DNA from: Chondrosia reniformis
Lineage: Eukaryota; Porifera; Demospongiae; Chondrillida; Chondrillidae
DNA: 64,000 nt
Direction of reading: 5' to 3'
Assembly (NCBI GenBank): GCA_947172415.1
Contig: OX359194.1
Coordinates: forward strand, 6,764,401-6,828,400
Below are positions 35,042 to 45,491 of the stretch, piece by piece. The translations under genes and the position numbers were made by a program. The notes beneath the pieces are model-generated. The model was not told the DNA's origin. It made no database searches and worked only from the letters and a program-made list of their open reading frames with translations. Position 1 is the stretch's first letter. Each line of letters begins with the position of its first letter.

Positions 35042-36532
35042 ATGGTCATGAAATGCTCGAAAACGTTAATTGTCGTGACAGCCAGCGCCACCTGTTTCTT
35101 ATCTATCCTGTTTGCTGGATACATCTTTGATGAAGCAATAGATGAAGAAATAATTCTTACAGAATACTTGGAAGATGATAACTATGTATTTCAAAATCCT
35201 CTCCCTGACGGACAAGAGATGTTTGGTATGAAGTTTGCAAAGGAGGAACCAGACAACGGCGATGTACGTCGTAGGAAGAAGGTCTTTCTTCCGAAAGAAG
35301 AAAATAATAGCCTTCCTATGTTGATTTGGTGGACGCCATTTACTCCATTTGCCCGTTTAATTAGAAAGTGTCCGAAAGGAAGCTGTTTGTTCACGCAAAG
35401 TCGAACAGAGTTCGATGATCCGTTGACCGAAGGTATGGTGTGGTATGCCACTGATCTGGATTGGATGGATCTCCCCCTCCCCCGCAATCCTCAGCACCTC
35501 TGGATCATCCTTCAGGAGGAGTCACCCAAGAACAACTGGTTGCTGGCTTTTCAGGACGGAATTAGTCTATTTAACTACACCTCCACTCCCAGCAGGTACT
35601 CCAACTATCCACTGACAACCCAGTACCTGCCCGGGATGGACTATCTGATGTCCCGCAAGCCAGTCCCCACTCGGTATAAGAGTAAAGATGGACTTGCTGC
35701 CATCATGTACCTCCAGTCTGACTGCAATCCTCCGTCTGACCGTGACAGTTATGTACAGGAGTTGATGAAGTACATCAAAGTGGATTCATATGGCAGCTGT
35801 CTGCACAACAAGGACCTTCCGAAGAGGCTGGTTGATCCGATGACTATGGACGATAATGACCTACTGGATATTCAGGCTAAATATAAGTTCTCTTTAGCTT
35901 TTGAGAATGCCATTTGCCATGATTATATTACAGAGAAACTCTGGCGTCCTTTCAGTGTCGGGTCTGTTCCTATCATCCGAGGATCACCAACTGTAAAGGA
36001 CTGGTTACCGCATGACAAGAGTGCCATTGTAGTGGATGATTTTGCTAGCCCTAAAGAGCTTGCCAAATTCATTAAAGAATTAGATGAAGATGATGCAAAG
36101 TACGAAGAGTACCTCTCATGGAAGTATAGTGGAGTAACTAACCAGAGACTTTTGAAGCACTTGGATGAGAGGGAGTGGGGGGATGAGAAGCACATCAGCT
36201 CGGTCGACACATTTGAGTGCGCCATCTGTGACTTTGTACACACACGTAAGGAGATGGAGAGGAAAGGAGAGGTCTTTATCAGCGTGGCTAGCACAGAGCA
36301 TTATCAGTGTGATCTGGTAAAGCCAGCTATGGGAAGCCTGGAAGATAGAGAACAGATTTTAAAACATGCAGTATTCCATGACAACCATGATTTGGTGTAT
36401 TGGATGCAGCATGACAGCTGTGCGGAGAAGAAGGCTCGTGTCATAAGAGAACTTCTTGAGAGGAATGCTTCCAAAGAAGAATATCCCAAAAGGGCAGGTA
36501 AAAACAAGTTTATGGATTGTACGTGGACCTGA
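35042..36532 (+). CDS. GT10 alpha-1,3-fucosyltransferase, FUT10/FUT11 (POFUT3/4) type
   Basis: Intronless, 496 residues, the usual length for FUT10/11. A short cytoplasmic N-terminus and signal-anchor (~residues 7-27) predict a type II ER/Golgi protein. The GT10 donor-binding core is clear: YKFSLAFENAICHDYITEKLWRP, then VGSVPIIRGSPTVKDWLPHDKSAIVVDDF. The N-terminal acceptor half includes WWTPFTPF, CLFTQSR and a FNYTSTPSRYSNYPL segment. A Cys-rich tail (FECAICDFVH..YQCDL..DSC) matches the FUT10/11 subfamily rather than Lewis-type FUTs. In mammals these enzymes O-fucosylate EMI domains. It probably represents the pre-duplication FUT10/11 gene, so no single symbol is given. An upstream TTG-initiated extension was not used; ATG 35042 precedes the anchor. 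It lacks introns although its neighbours are intron-rich, suggesting retroposition origin or intron loss. Confidence 0.9.
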   Translation: MVMKCSKTLIVVTASATCFLSILFAGYIFDEAIDEEIILTEYLEDDNYVFQNPLPDGQEMFGMKFAKEEPDNGDVRRRKKVFLPKEENNSLPMLIWWTPFTPFARLIRKCPKGSCLFTQSRTEFDDPLTEGMVWYATDLDWMDLPLPRNPQHLWIILQEESPKNNWLLAFQDGISLFNYTSTPSRYSNYPLTTQYLPGMDYLMSRKPVPTRYKSKDGLAAIMYLQSDCNPPSDRDSYVQELMKYIKVDSYGSCLHNKDLPKRLVDPMTMDDNDLLDIQAKYKFSLAFENAICHDYITEKLWRPFSVGSVPIIRGSPTVKDWLPHDKSAIVVDDFASPKELAKFIKELDEDDAKYEEYLSWKYSGVTNQRLLKHLDEREWGDEKHISSVDTFECAICDFVHTRKEMERKGEVFISVASTEHYQCDLVKPAMGSLEDREQILKHAVFHDNHDLVYWMQHDSCAEKKARVIRELLERNASKEEYPKRAGKNKFMDCTWT

Positions 36533-36855
36533 CAGAGCAGTTTAATTTTCCAACTCCAAACTAATGATATTAAATGTAATCATTGCTTTTGGTTAAATTA
36601 TATTTTTGGATTGTTTTTGATTTTTTATAGATCAATGAAGGTTGTGTTATTTAATGAACTGCCTGAATGATATCTCTCTACTAAATCATTATACATGAGC
36701 AAATGACTGTCTAATCATAGTCTAATGTATACATATGTACACATAGCTACGTATATAATCTCATGAACTAATAATACTACTAATAATGGTGGCTTGTCAG
36801 GATGCATTAATTTTCACTACTTTGAAACCTTGTGATCTTGCAGATGCTTCATACT

Positions 36856-37229
36856 AAGTTAAATAAAAACATTCAAAAATGAAGTTAAAAGTAGGGATGG
36901 CACTATAACAGTGATTGGCACATCTAGAAAAAGTAACGAAACAAGAAAGTGATCATATGGTAAGGCTAACATTGCAGAAGTGGCATACTGAAACTTAACT
37001 ATACACATCACTTCTATGTTTGGGCGCATCATGGATATACTAGAAGTAGGGATCGATGCGCCCAAACATAGAAGTGATGTGTATAGTTAAGTTTCAGTAT
37101 GCCACTTCTGCAATGTTAGCCTTACCATATGATCACTTTCTTGTTTCGTTACTTTTTCTAGATGTGCCAATCACTGTTATAGTGCCATCCCTACTTTTAA
37201 CTTCATTTTTGAATGTTTTTATTTAACTT
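36856..37229. mobile_element. 374-bp near-perfect palindromic element (foldback/MITE), copy A head
   Basis: Two ~175-bp arms (36856-37030 and 37055-37229) are reverse complements around a 24-bp spacer. The arms contain GTAGGGATGGC and GATGCGCCCAAACATAGAAG. It abuts a ~760-bp body (37230-37990) ending GGCCATCCCTACTTA. It encodes no protein, so it is a nonautonomous DNA-transposon-like element. Confidence 0.85.
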
Positions 37230-37990
37230 GTATTGCTCCTTTTTTCTTGTTAATATTTGTTTTGAAAGTTTTATTGGCGAAAACTCGAAATAAAGTAGCA
37301 GAATAGACGATATAATAGAGAGCTCTAAATTAAAAAAATGGCGTCCGAAAAGATCCCAAATTTGATAAGATGTTTTCTACCGTTCTTTAACATTCAGTTT
37401 AGGATATTAAAGGGTCCATAATCGTTAAGAATACGACTGTATATAGGCCCTGCAAAGCGACTAAGAAATTCGATCGCGGGTAACGGCAGTACCACAAATA
37501 TTACTCATTCGGGTTACTTATTTTATATACAGAGAATTTGAAACTTAATTAAAAAATGGCGTTCAAAGAGGCCCTAAATTTGGCACTTTCAAAAGTAACA
37601 CGCTTCGGTTGGAGCGCGTTGAAATCTAGGGTAGCCTATTCCCTAGTTCGGAAACATTTATGACGATTTAGTATTTGTATGTACCTGCGTAAGTTCGCAT
37701 GTTAGCGCTAGCTCATTTGAAAAAAGAAGAAGAAGAAGAAGAAGAAGAAGAAGAAGAAGAAGAAAAAATGAGGAATTGCAGAATTTGGCCTATTTCGGTT
37801 TAACCACTTTGCGAAGGTTGTAGAGCATCGTAACATGTTTTGGCGTTTAGAAAAGCATGCAAAAACGACTGCAAACACACGAATGCAACCGAAAATCTGA
37901 ACGTTGTTGATTTATGAGGTGTTAATTGATAATACATTGAATAGGGCGGCCATGTTTTTTTTCGGCCATCCCTACTTATAGAGTACTACC
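37230..37990. mobile_element. Body of foldback element, copy A
   Basis: Includes TTTTATTGGCGAAAACTCGA and a (GAA)n run (37724-37765), and ends CCATCCCTACTTA near 37982. The same features occur in inverted order at 39733-40280, so copies A and B are opposite-oriented members of one family. It fills the gap between the fucosyltransferase and CCDC93. Confidence 0.75.
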
Positions 37991-38083
37991 GTACTCTATG
38001 ATAAAATATACGACGTTTTCTCTCTAAAGTGAGATACTTGTGGTTAAGGAACCGCTAATCTTATCAGACCTCGCCTACCGAAA

Positions 38084-41000
38084 ATGTCTGTCTTTGAGGT
38101 TGCGCAAAAGAAGGCAGCAAAGGATCGCCTTGTGAAAAAGGAGGTGGATTCAGAAGGACAAGCAGTTGAGGTAACGTCACTATTAGTTAAAACATTGGCA
38201 TATTTGTCTCACCAGATATAAGCCAGATCACGTGATAGCCAACTTGACCTCTTGAGCTTTCGTTTGATAGCTTGTTAAAGTACTCAAGCTGTTGTTCCAC
38301 TTAATGTTAGCAGAGCTCTTAAATGAGTCACGGTATGCATAAATTTCAAGTGCTATATTTCACAATAATTCTGCATGAATAACCCAAAATTTTCCTATGT
38401 AAGGCTGATGACTTATTACTTAATATTTATGTCCAGTGGAGAAGACGAGAAGTAGAAGGAGAAAACTCTTGTATCCTCATCCAAAGGTTTAGTTCCCTGT
38501 AGGCCTTTTATTCAAAATTAGAAGTAGCATATTGAAAAACGTGTTAGATTGTATGTACATGCAGCTAAGCTAGCCTGCCTCTCGCTGTCTTTGTGTGTAG
38601 TATGTACATGCAGCTAATAGCCTACCTCTCGCTGTCTTTGTGTGTAGTATGATGTCAGAGTTGATGAGGAGCAAAGAGTAAAACTTTCAGAGACAATAGA
38701 CCTGCTCTTGGCAGCAGGCTACTTTAGAGCAAGAATAAAGACACTCTCTCCCTTTGATAAGGTTGTGGGAGGAATGACCTGGTGTATCCAGATGAGTAAC
38801 TTTGACGTTGATGTGGACCTGCTATTTCAGGAAAACTCTACTATTGGACAGAAAATGTGAGCTCATATTTGGTTGTGGGTGTGGTCATGGGGCTTCTGCT
38901 GCAGATTTTGCTCAGAACTGGTAGGGCTTCTGCTGCAGATTTTGCTCAGAACTGGTAGGGCTTCTGCTGCAGATTTTGCTCAGAACTGGTAGGGCTTCTG
39001 CTGCAGATTTTGCTCAGAACTGGTAGGGCTTCTGCTGCAGATTTTGCTCAGAACTGGTAGGGCTTCTGCTACAGATTTGCTCAGAACTGGTAGGGCTTCT
39101 GCTGCAGATTTGCTCAGAACTGGTAGGGCTTCTGCTGCAGATTTTGCTCAGAACTGGTAGGGCTTCTGCTGCAGATTTGCTCAGAACTGGTAGGGCTTCT
39201 GCTGCAGATTTTGCTCAGAACTGGTAGGGCTTCTGCTGCAGATTTGCTCAGAACTGGTAGGGCTTCTGCTGCAGATTTACTCAGAACTGGTAGGGCTTCT
39301 GCTGCAGATTTACTCAGAACTGGTAGGGCTTCTGCTGCAGATTTGCTCAGAACTGGTAGGGCTTCTGCTGCAGATTTTGCTCAGAACTGGTAGGGCTTCT
39401 GCTGCATATTTGCTCAGAACTGGTAGGGCTTCTGCTGCAGATTTTGCTCAGAACTGGTAGGGCTTCTGCTTGGTGTGTTCACATTCATTATAATTCACTT
39501 GAGTGGGCGGGGTTGTACCAGTGATACTTTCCTATGATTATATTCTGAAAGACCTCCATTTTGAGAGTTATTTTCTCATTTGCAGCGCTCTGACAGAGAA
39601 GATTGTAGCTGTTCTTCCTCGTATGAAGTGTCCTCACAGAATAGAGCCTCACCAGATCCAAGGAATGGACTTTATACACATCTTCCCAGTTGTGCAGGTA
39701 ATGACATCATACCTATATCAGAGAGTACAGTAGTACTCTCTAAGTAGGGATGGCCCGAAAAAAATGGATGCCGTATTCAATGTATTAAGGGTTAACACCT
39801 TATAAGTAGGCAGCGAATGCGTTTTTACCTCTTTTAAACTCATAATGTGTCTTTTTTGTACGATTTCAATTGAGGGAAGCTGTTTTCAAGAGCGCATAAA
39901 GGCTCCAAGTTTGTAAAACGGTTTCAGGCCTACTTCCGGTTTTCCTCATTTTCTTCTTCTTCTTCTTCTTCTTCTTCTTCTTCCTTTTATTTCACACTAG
40001 TGCATAAACGCGCTTGTAGATAAATACATTTTAGGGGCATATCGTCTAAAAGTTTTAGCAACTAGGGAATAGGCACCTTTCTGTCTTCAAACGATTTGTG
40101 CAAAGACGGTTTTCTGTGGCGCGTAAGCAAATTGGAACCTTTTTGTCGCCATTTTCTAATTAGGAGTTCTTGGTCATCTCCTGATTGCCTTCGACTACGA
40201 CGTTATATTTCGAGTTTTCGCCAAAAAAATTACAAAACTAATTTTAATAAGTATATAACATTACAAAAAAAGAAGGAATACAAGTAAATAAAAACATTTA
40301 AAAAATGAAATGAGAAGTAGGGATGGCAGTCCCTGCAACAGTACCTATCACATCTAGAAAAAGTAACGAAACAAGAAAGTGATCATATGGTAAGGCTAAC
40401 ATTGCAGAAGTGGCATACTGAAACTTAACTATACACATCACTTCTATGTTTGGGCGCATCGATCCCTACTTCTAGTATATCCATGATGCGCCCAAACATA
40501 GAAGTGATGTCATATCTATATATAGTAAGGGTTATAAGAGAATGGAGCTGAGGTACTAGTATTCACTGGGCCACTACTATTATCAGCCTTCTATTCCATA
40601 TCTCCATTGCTCCTACACTGGACCCCCAGCTCCCTCACTCTAAAGTAATAAATCTCCTTCTCTAGTGGTTGGTTAAAAGAGCTATTGAGACGAGAGAAGA
40701 AATGGGAGATTACATAAGGACCTTCTCCGAGTCTCAGTTCAACAAGGATCACTGTCTTCCATCAGACCAGGAGTTCTCTGCTAAGAAGGACGTGGTCACT
40801 GCTTCACTTTTGGATGTCAAGGTAGGCCCATTTGAATTAAGAGAAGCTGAAGTTACCTAGCAACAGATACATATCAGTTGCTAGATAGAATACAGACATT
40901 TGCAGAAGTTTTAGCATGCCACTTCTGCATGGTTAGCCTCACCATCTGTTCACTATCTTGTTTCAATACTTTTTCCAGATGTGCCAATTACTGTTGTAGG

Positions 41001-44000
41001 CACTGCCATCCCTACTTCTAACTTCATTTTTTTGAATGTTTAACTTGTACTTATTGGTGTTGTGAAGTAACCTAGCAACTTCTACCCGTACACAGAGTAT
41101 ACATTGGTGCATACCTTAGCACACTCCCTGCTAGGGCATTCTATGAACAACATTATGTATTCCAAACATTTTATCTAAATGACAATTGGACTTTGATTAT
41201 GGTACTAGTTATATATTAGATTTTCTGGCCCTCTTATCATGTCAATCATAGTTATAGGAAAATGTTTTAGATTATTCATAAATTGCTTTTATTCTTAGTG
41301 TTAACACTCTCTCTCCTCCCCCAGACAGTGTACCGACCAACTAGAAAGTTCAAGAAGCCCTCCTCCCTCCAGGAGGAAGATGAGGAGACACAAGTCAGCT
41401 GTACTCTGCTGGAGTACGGGAGGAGGTATGCACTGGGTCAGCTGAAGAAGGCTGGCAAGGGAAAGGAGTCCAAAGAGGCTGCCAAAGCTGCCATTGCTGC
41501 TAGCCTGGGAGGCAAGGAGGAGGATGCATCAGCTGAGGAGGTTCGGGAGACTAAACTGATGTGTGTAGTTTAGGGAAGAGATTGGTTTAGCTTGTTGTAT
41601 TATGCACAGTTTGAGTTCTACTGTTATACTATTTTTAGTTTATACACTGAAATCTGCTGTGTCATTTGTGACTTTTAGTATCTTCATTTCTGCTGTTTGT
41701 GCCTGATGTGTCATTTTTTAATTGATTGCAGAAACGAATGAATGTGCTAATGAAAGATATGGAAGAAACTAAAGAGAAAGAGGTAATCAAGCTAAAGGAT
41801 TTGAGTCTGAGTTGTCATTGACACCTCTACACCTCTACACCTCTAGCACCCTTACATTCTTTAGGAAAGGGTCAAGTGCATATTATATTGTGTATGTAGG
41901 GTCACATCAGTAGTCAGTTGCTGGGCAGCATTGTTGGAATGCAGTCGGAGGAGATTAAGCAAATGGCTAAGGAATATGAGGGAAAGGTAAAATAGAATCA
42001 TCAAAGTTACTTAAAAGGTATAACCCAGCAGTTCTATGTATGTATTCTTTTGTGAATAGTACTATTCCCACTACAAGCTGAACAGGTTTACAAATTACTA
42101 AAGGGATAGCCCATACAGTCACACAACAAATATATCCATTATAGTATTTTTATTTGTACATCAAGATGCATACAATTGCAAATGCATACGATGCATACAC
42201 ACTGAATTTAATTTGTAGTCATTATTTAGAAGAATTGCATTAATTTTAAGTACAGCAGTTATATGGTAGCTCCACATACAGTAGTTCTGCACTAAATCCT
42301 GCCATGCACTACTTCACTGCAGTAGTACACCACACGTTTGTTATCCACATATGTCTCTCTTGTATCAGTTAGAGGAAGGCTTATTCTAGTGCCAGTCACT
42401 AGAGCTGATACTGAGTTGTATCCTGTCTCTTCTACTGGACAGTGCTCCCTTCTCTCCCTCTCCCTCTTGTTACCTCTCTCTTCTCCTTCTCTTCTCCTTT
42501 GTCTGCCTCTCTCCTCTTTCTCTCTTCTCCTCTGTCTCCCTCTCTCTTCTCCTTCTCTTCTCCTCTGTCTTCCCCTCCCTACTGGACAGTGCCCTCTTTC
42601 CAATCTCTCCCTCTCCCTCCTGTTTCCTCTCTCCTCTTCCTCTTCTCTCTTCTGTTTGCCTCTCTGCTCTCTCCTAGTCAGTGCTACTACAGTTGCTAGT
42701 ATCCACTTCACCAGACACCTCAGATTGCAGCACATGGTTACTGAAATGGGCTTTATTTAGTTAGCTTTCCTTTATAGTCCAAACTGAACAGTTGTAACTG
42801 AAACGGTTGTATATACCTTAAAAATTAGTTGTTATGATAAACTATGCTGCTAAGGAAAGTTTGCATTAAAGTTTGTACACAATGGCAATTAAATATTCAT
42901 AACATTTTAATGATATTCATATTTTAGCTATGAATATCCAGCGGCATGGTTAAAATTCAGAATTTAAAAATTTAGGTATATACTGTACCTAAAGCTGCAC
43001 GTGGTTATTAAATAATAAGGATTGCTGTATGTGATTAACCCTTTCATGCACTGGTTTACATAATCCTACTCCTTAATACACTGTAGAGAGCTACAATGGA
43101 GCAGACAGATGGACCTCGAGTGATGGGAGTGCAGGCTCACCAGAGAATGGTAGCCTCCCTTAAGAAGCAGATAGCAGTTCAGGAGAAGAAACTAGAAGAG
43201 GTGATCTATATTCATTTTTCTATACAGACCACATCTAATATGAGAGATTGGAGATTAGTGACCATTTGTGTGTGTAGTATGTGTATTTGGGTATAGGTTG
43301 TGTGTATCAAATAATTATTATATTCAAAGATTTTAGATTGGCTTTAGACCTTGAAGTCTCTAATGCTCGTATACTGACCTGTTAGGTACAGGGACCATAG
43401 TCCTGTCCTATATTAGTATATAAGGTACCTAATGGTATGTTATTTACTCATGATCTGCTAGGTGTCTGTGAGACATGCTGAGTTAAAGGAGGTGTACACA
43501 GAGGTACAGAACAAACTGGTGGTAGCCCAGCAGCGAGCTGATAAGATACAAGAGGCTACACAGAAACTGGAAGACATGGTCACTGATGAGAACAGAGTGT
43601 GAGTCATGCAACTGTCACATGACCGTCACATGACTGTACAAGGTAATTGTACTTGTGATTGAGAAATTGTTAGGCTTGTTGGAAAGTTGAATTTTATACA
43701 AGTCTTTGATTGAAGCTCCATTATACTTGCATTCATTTCCTAGTAGCTGGATGAATAAATGTCTTTATATGGTGTGTGTGAAGTTCTATTTACTATTTCT
43801 AGCACATTTACGTATTTACTGCCTCTCTTTTTCCATGTACTCAGTGTCCTGGAAAGATTGAGGAGTTTGGTTGCTATGAATGAGAGTCTAAAGCGTCAGG
43901 AGCAACAGTTCAAAGGTCACTGTCAGGAGGAGTTGGCTCGCTTGAAGCAAGCCATAGAAGACCTCAAAGAGGGCGGGGCCATTGAAGAGGATGAGAGGAA

Positions 44001-45410
44001 AGGGACACTGATGACAAAGTACGAAGCTGACAAGGAGAAGCTGCAGAAGATTAGACAGCTCCTGGTGAGAGGCTTAGCATCAAATGACTGTCACATGATT
44101 GTCACATGCCAGTAGTTAGAGTGATGTCCATATATCCTACAGGCTCGCAAGAACCGTGAGATAGCTCTTATTCAGAGGAAGATTGATGAAGTTCCTTCTC
44201 GAACAGAACTCACTCAATATCAGAAGAGACTTGTTGAACTAATCAGTCAAGGTAACACTTTCTCTCTTCCTGGTCTTCCATCACTACCTTGTTTCCTATC
44301 CTCCCCTCTCCTCTCCTCTCCTCTCCTCTCCTCTCCTCTCCTCTTCTCTTCTCTCCTCTCCTCTCCTTACCTATCCTCCCCTCTCCTCTCCTCTCCTGTC
44401 CTCTTCTCTTCTCTCCTCTCCTCTCCTTTCCTATCCTCCCCTCTCCTCTCCTATCCTAACCTCTCCTCTCCTTTCCTCTTTACTTCACTCCTCTCCTCTC
44501 CTCTCGTGTTGTACGTAGTGTCAGCCACTGGTACTGATACAAGACAGTTTTATGACTTGTACAACAGTGCTGTGGATGAAAGGGATTATTTGGAAAAGGA
44601 GGTTGGTTGCTATGGCAATGATTTGCTACTAGAATTTGAAAATAATATTCTCCTTATACAGTGTAAGGTTGTAGCAAGTATCCATGAAAACTATGATGCG
44701 TAAGTTATTAGTAAGAATGTCACCTGCACCAAAGTGAATGTACTGTACTTTGGTAAGATTATTGTTAACATTTTTTTCTGCAACAATAGCATCAACTTCA
44801 TTATTACTTTACAACAATAGTCATTAAGTCACTTAACTACGTAGGTAATCACATATACTAGTTTTCATAGTATATGTACACAGTTGCTGTAATCAAGACT
44901 ACTCTAAAAGTTAAGTGACTTAAAGTAATAATGAAGTTGATGCTATTGTTGCAGAAACTAAGTGACAAAGTGTGTATTGTACTGCAGAGCAATGACTAGT
45001 GAAAGAAACAAAGAACTCTTCTTGAAGCAGTTTGATCAAATCTTGGAGAACACTAAAGCAGAGCAGTTGAAGGTAAGCATATCATCAGATGTCAAACTGT
45101 GGTGTAGGTCATTGATACATGTACAGTCTGCTCAACCTCTCTATTCACTGTGCAGTTTGAAAGACTGAGAGATGTTGAAAAGTCTGTTAAGGACAAGGCA
45201 AATGATGACTATTTGGCTCTTGTAGATAAACAGAGGCAATACTATAAGACTGTCAAAGCCTTTCAAGATGTTAGTTGAAAAGACTTTAGTATACATTCAA
45301 TTAGAGCATTACTGTTGCAGTATTACAGTCTCTGCCATGACCAAAATCTTTTGTTATTTCAGGAGTGTAAGAAGAATGAGATGCTGCTGATGAAGAGTCA
45401 ACGTGCTTAA
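38084..45410 (+). CDS. CCDC93: CCDC93, CCC/Commander complex subunit
   Basis: CCDC93 works with COMMD proteins, CCDC22 and VPS35L in endosomal recycling of membrane cargo. Sixteen exons: 38084-38170, 38648-38856, 39586-39697, 40666-40821, 41325-41540, 41732-41782, 41900-41986, 43087-43200, 43462-43598, 43845-44064, 44143-44251, 44519-44601, 44668-44699, 44988-45072, 45156-45269, 45363-45410; 619 residues (human 631). The conserved N-terminal NN-CH-type region reads [48 protein letters not shown]. The second half is coiled coil ([31 protein letters not shown]). The C-terminus is [21 protein letters not shown]. Exon 5 is taken to end GAG|GTTCGG; a donor at about 41569 would add 10 residues in frame. 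Its TAA is only 81 bp before the EFCAB7 ATG. Confidence 0.93.
38433..38512. repeat. Dispersed repeat R1, copy 2 (CCDC93 intron 1)
   Basis: Shares CAGTGGAGAA, AGTAGAAGGAGAAAACTC, TGTATCCTCATCCAAAG and TTTAGTTCCCT with 5756-5908; a 5'-truncated copy. Confidence 0.6.
38893..39471. repeat. 34-bp minisatellite in CCDC93 intron 2, ~17 copies
   Basis: Units of about 33-34 bp (CTTCTGCTGCAGATTT, GCTCAGAACTGGTAGGG) vary mainly by one T. The CTGCAG core supplies many potential AG acceptors inside the intron. Confidence 0.95.
39733..40508. mobile_element. Foldback element, copy B (inverted relative to copy A)
   Basis: Begins near CTAAGTAGGGATGGCC, includes a (TTC)n run (39951-39983) and TCGAGTTTTCGCCAAAA, then the left palindrome arm, the inverted spacer and only ~25 bp of the second arm, ending near 40508. 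It lies in CCDC93 intron 3. Confidence 0.8.
40893..41055. mobile_element. Foldback element, partial copy C
   Basis: A diverged single palindrome arm (GCCACTTCTGCA, AGATGTGCCAAT, GCCATCCCTACTTCTAACTT) in CCDC93 intron 4, close to copy B. Confidence 0.7.
42440..42680. repeat. Polypyrimidine tract in CCDC93 intron 7
   Basis: Nearly pure C/T tract with TCTCTTCTCCT periodicity and two ACTGGACAGTG inserts. Open frames on both strands here are compositional. Confidence 0.85.
44290..44508. repeat. (CTCTC)n polypyrimidine array in CCDC93 intron 11
   Basis: CTCTCCTCTC/CTTCTCTT repeats directly precede the exon 12 acceptor and provide an unusually long polypyrimidine tract. Confidence 0.85.
44778..44954. 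mobile_element. ~177-bp foldback element in CCDC93 intron 13
   Basis: Outer arms are inverted: CTGCAACAATAGCATCAACTTCATTATTACTTTA at the left (from 44778) and its complement ending GTTGCAG at 44954. TTAAGTCACTTAAC-type inner palindromes are also present. It has no coding capacity and is unrelated to the GGGATGGC family. Confidence 0.75.
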
Positions 45411-45461
45411 CACTCTATAATAATTGTTAATTTTAAGCTACATAGTATGTAGTTTTTCTTT

Positions 45462-45474
45462 GTAACTTAGCAAC
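45462..45474 (+). promoter_or_regulatory. X-box-like motif upstream of EFCAB7
   Basis: GTAACTTAGCAAC lies 17 bp before the EFCAB7 ATG, inside the 81-bp gap after the CCDC93 stop. One base differs from GTAACCTAGCAAC at the CIMAP2 promoter. It may lie within or overlap the transcription start. Confidence 0.45.
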
Positions 45475-45491
45475 CATTTTCTGGGTAGAAA

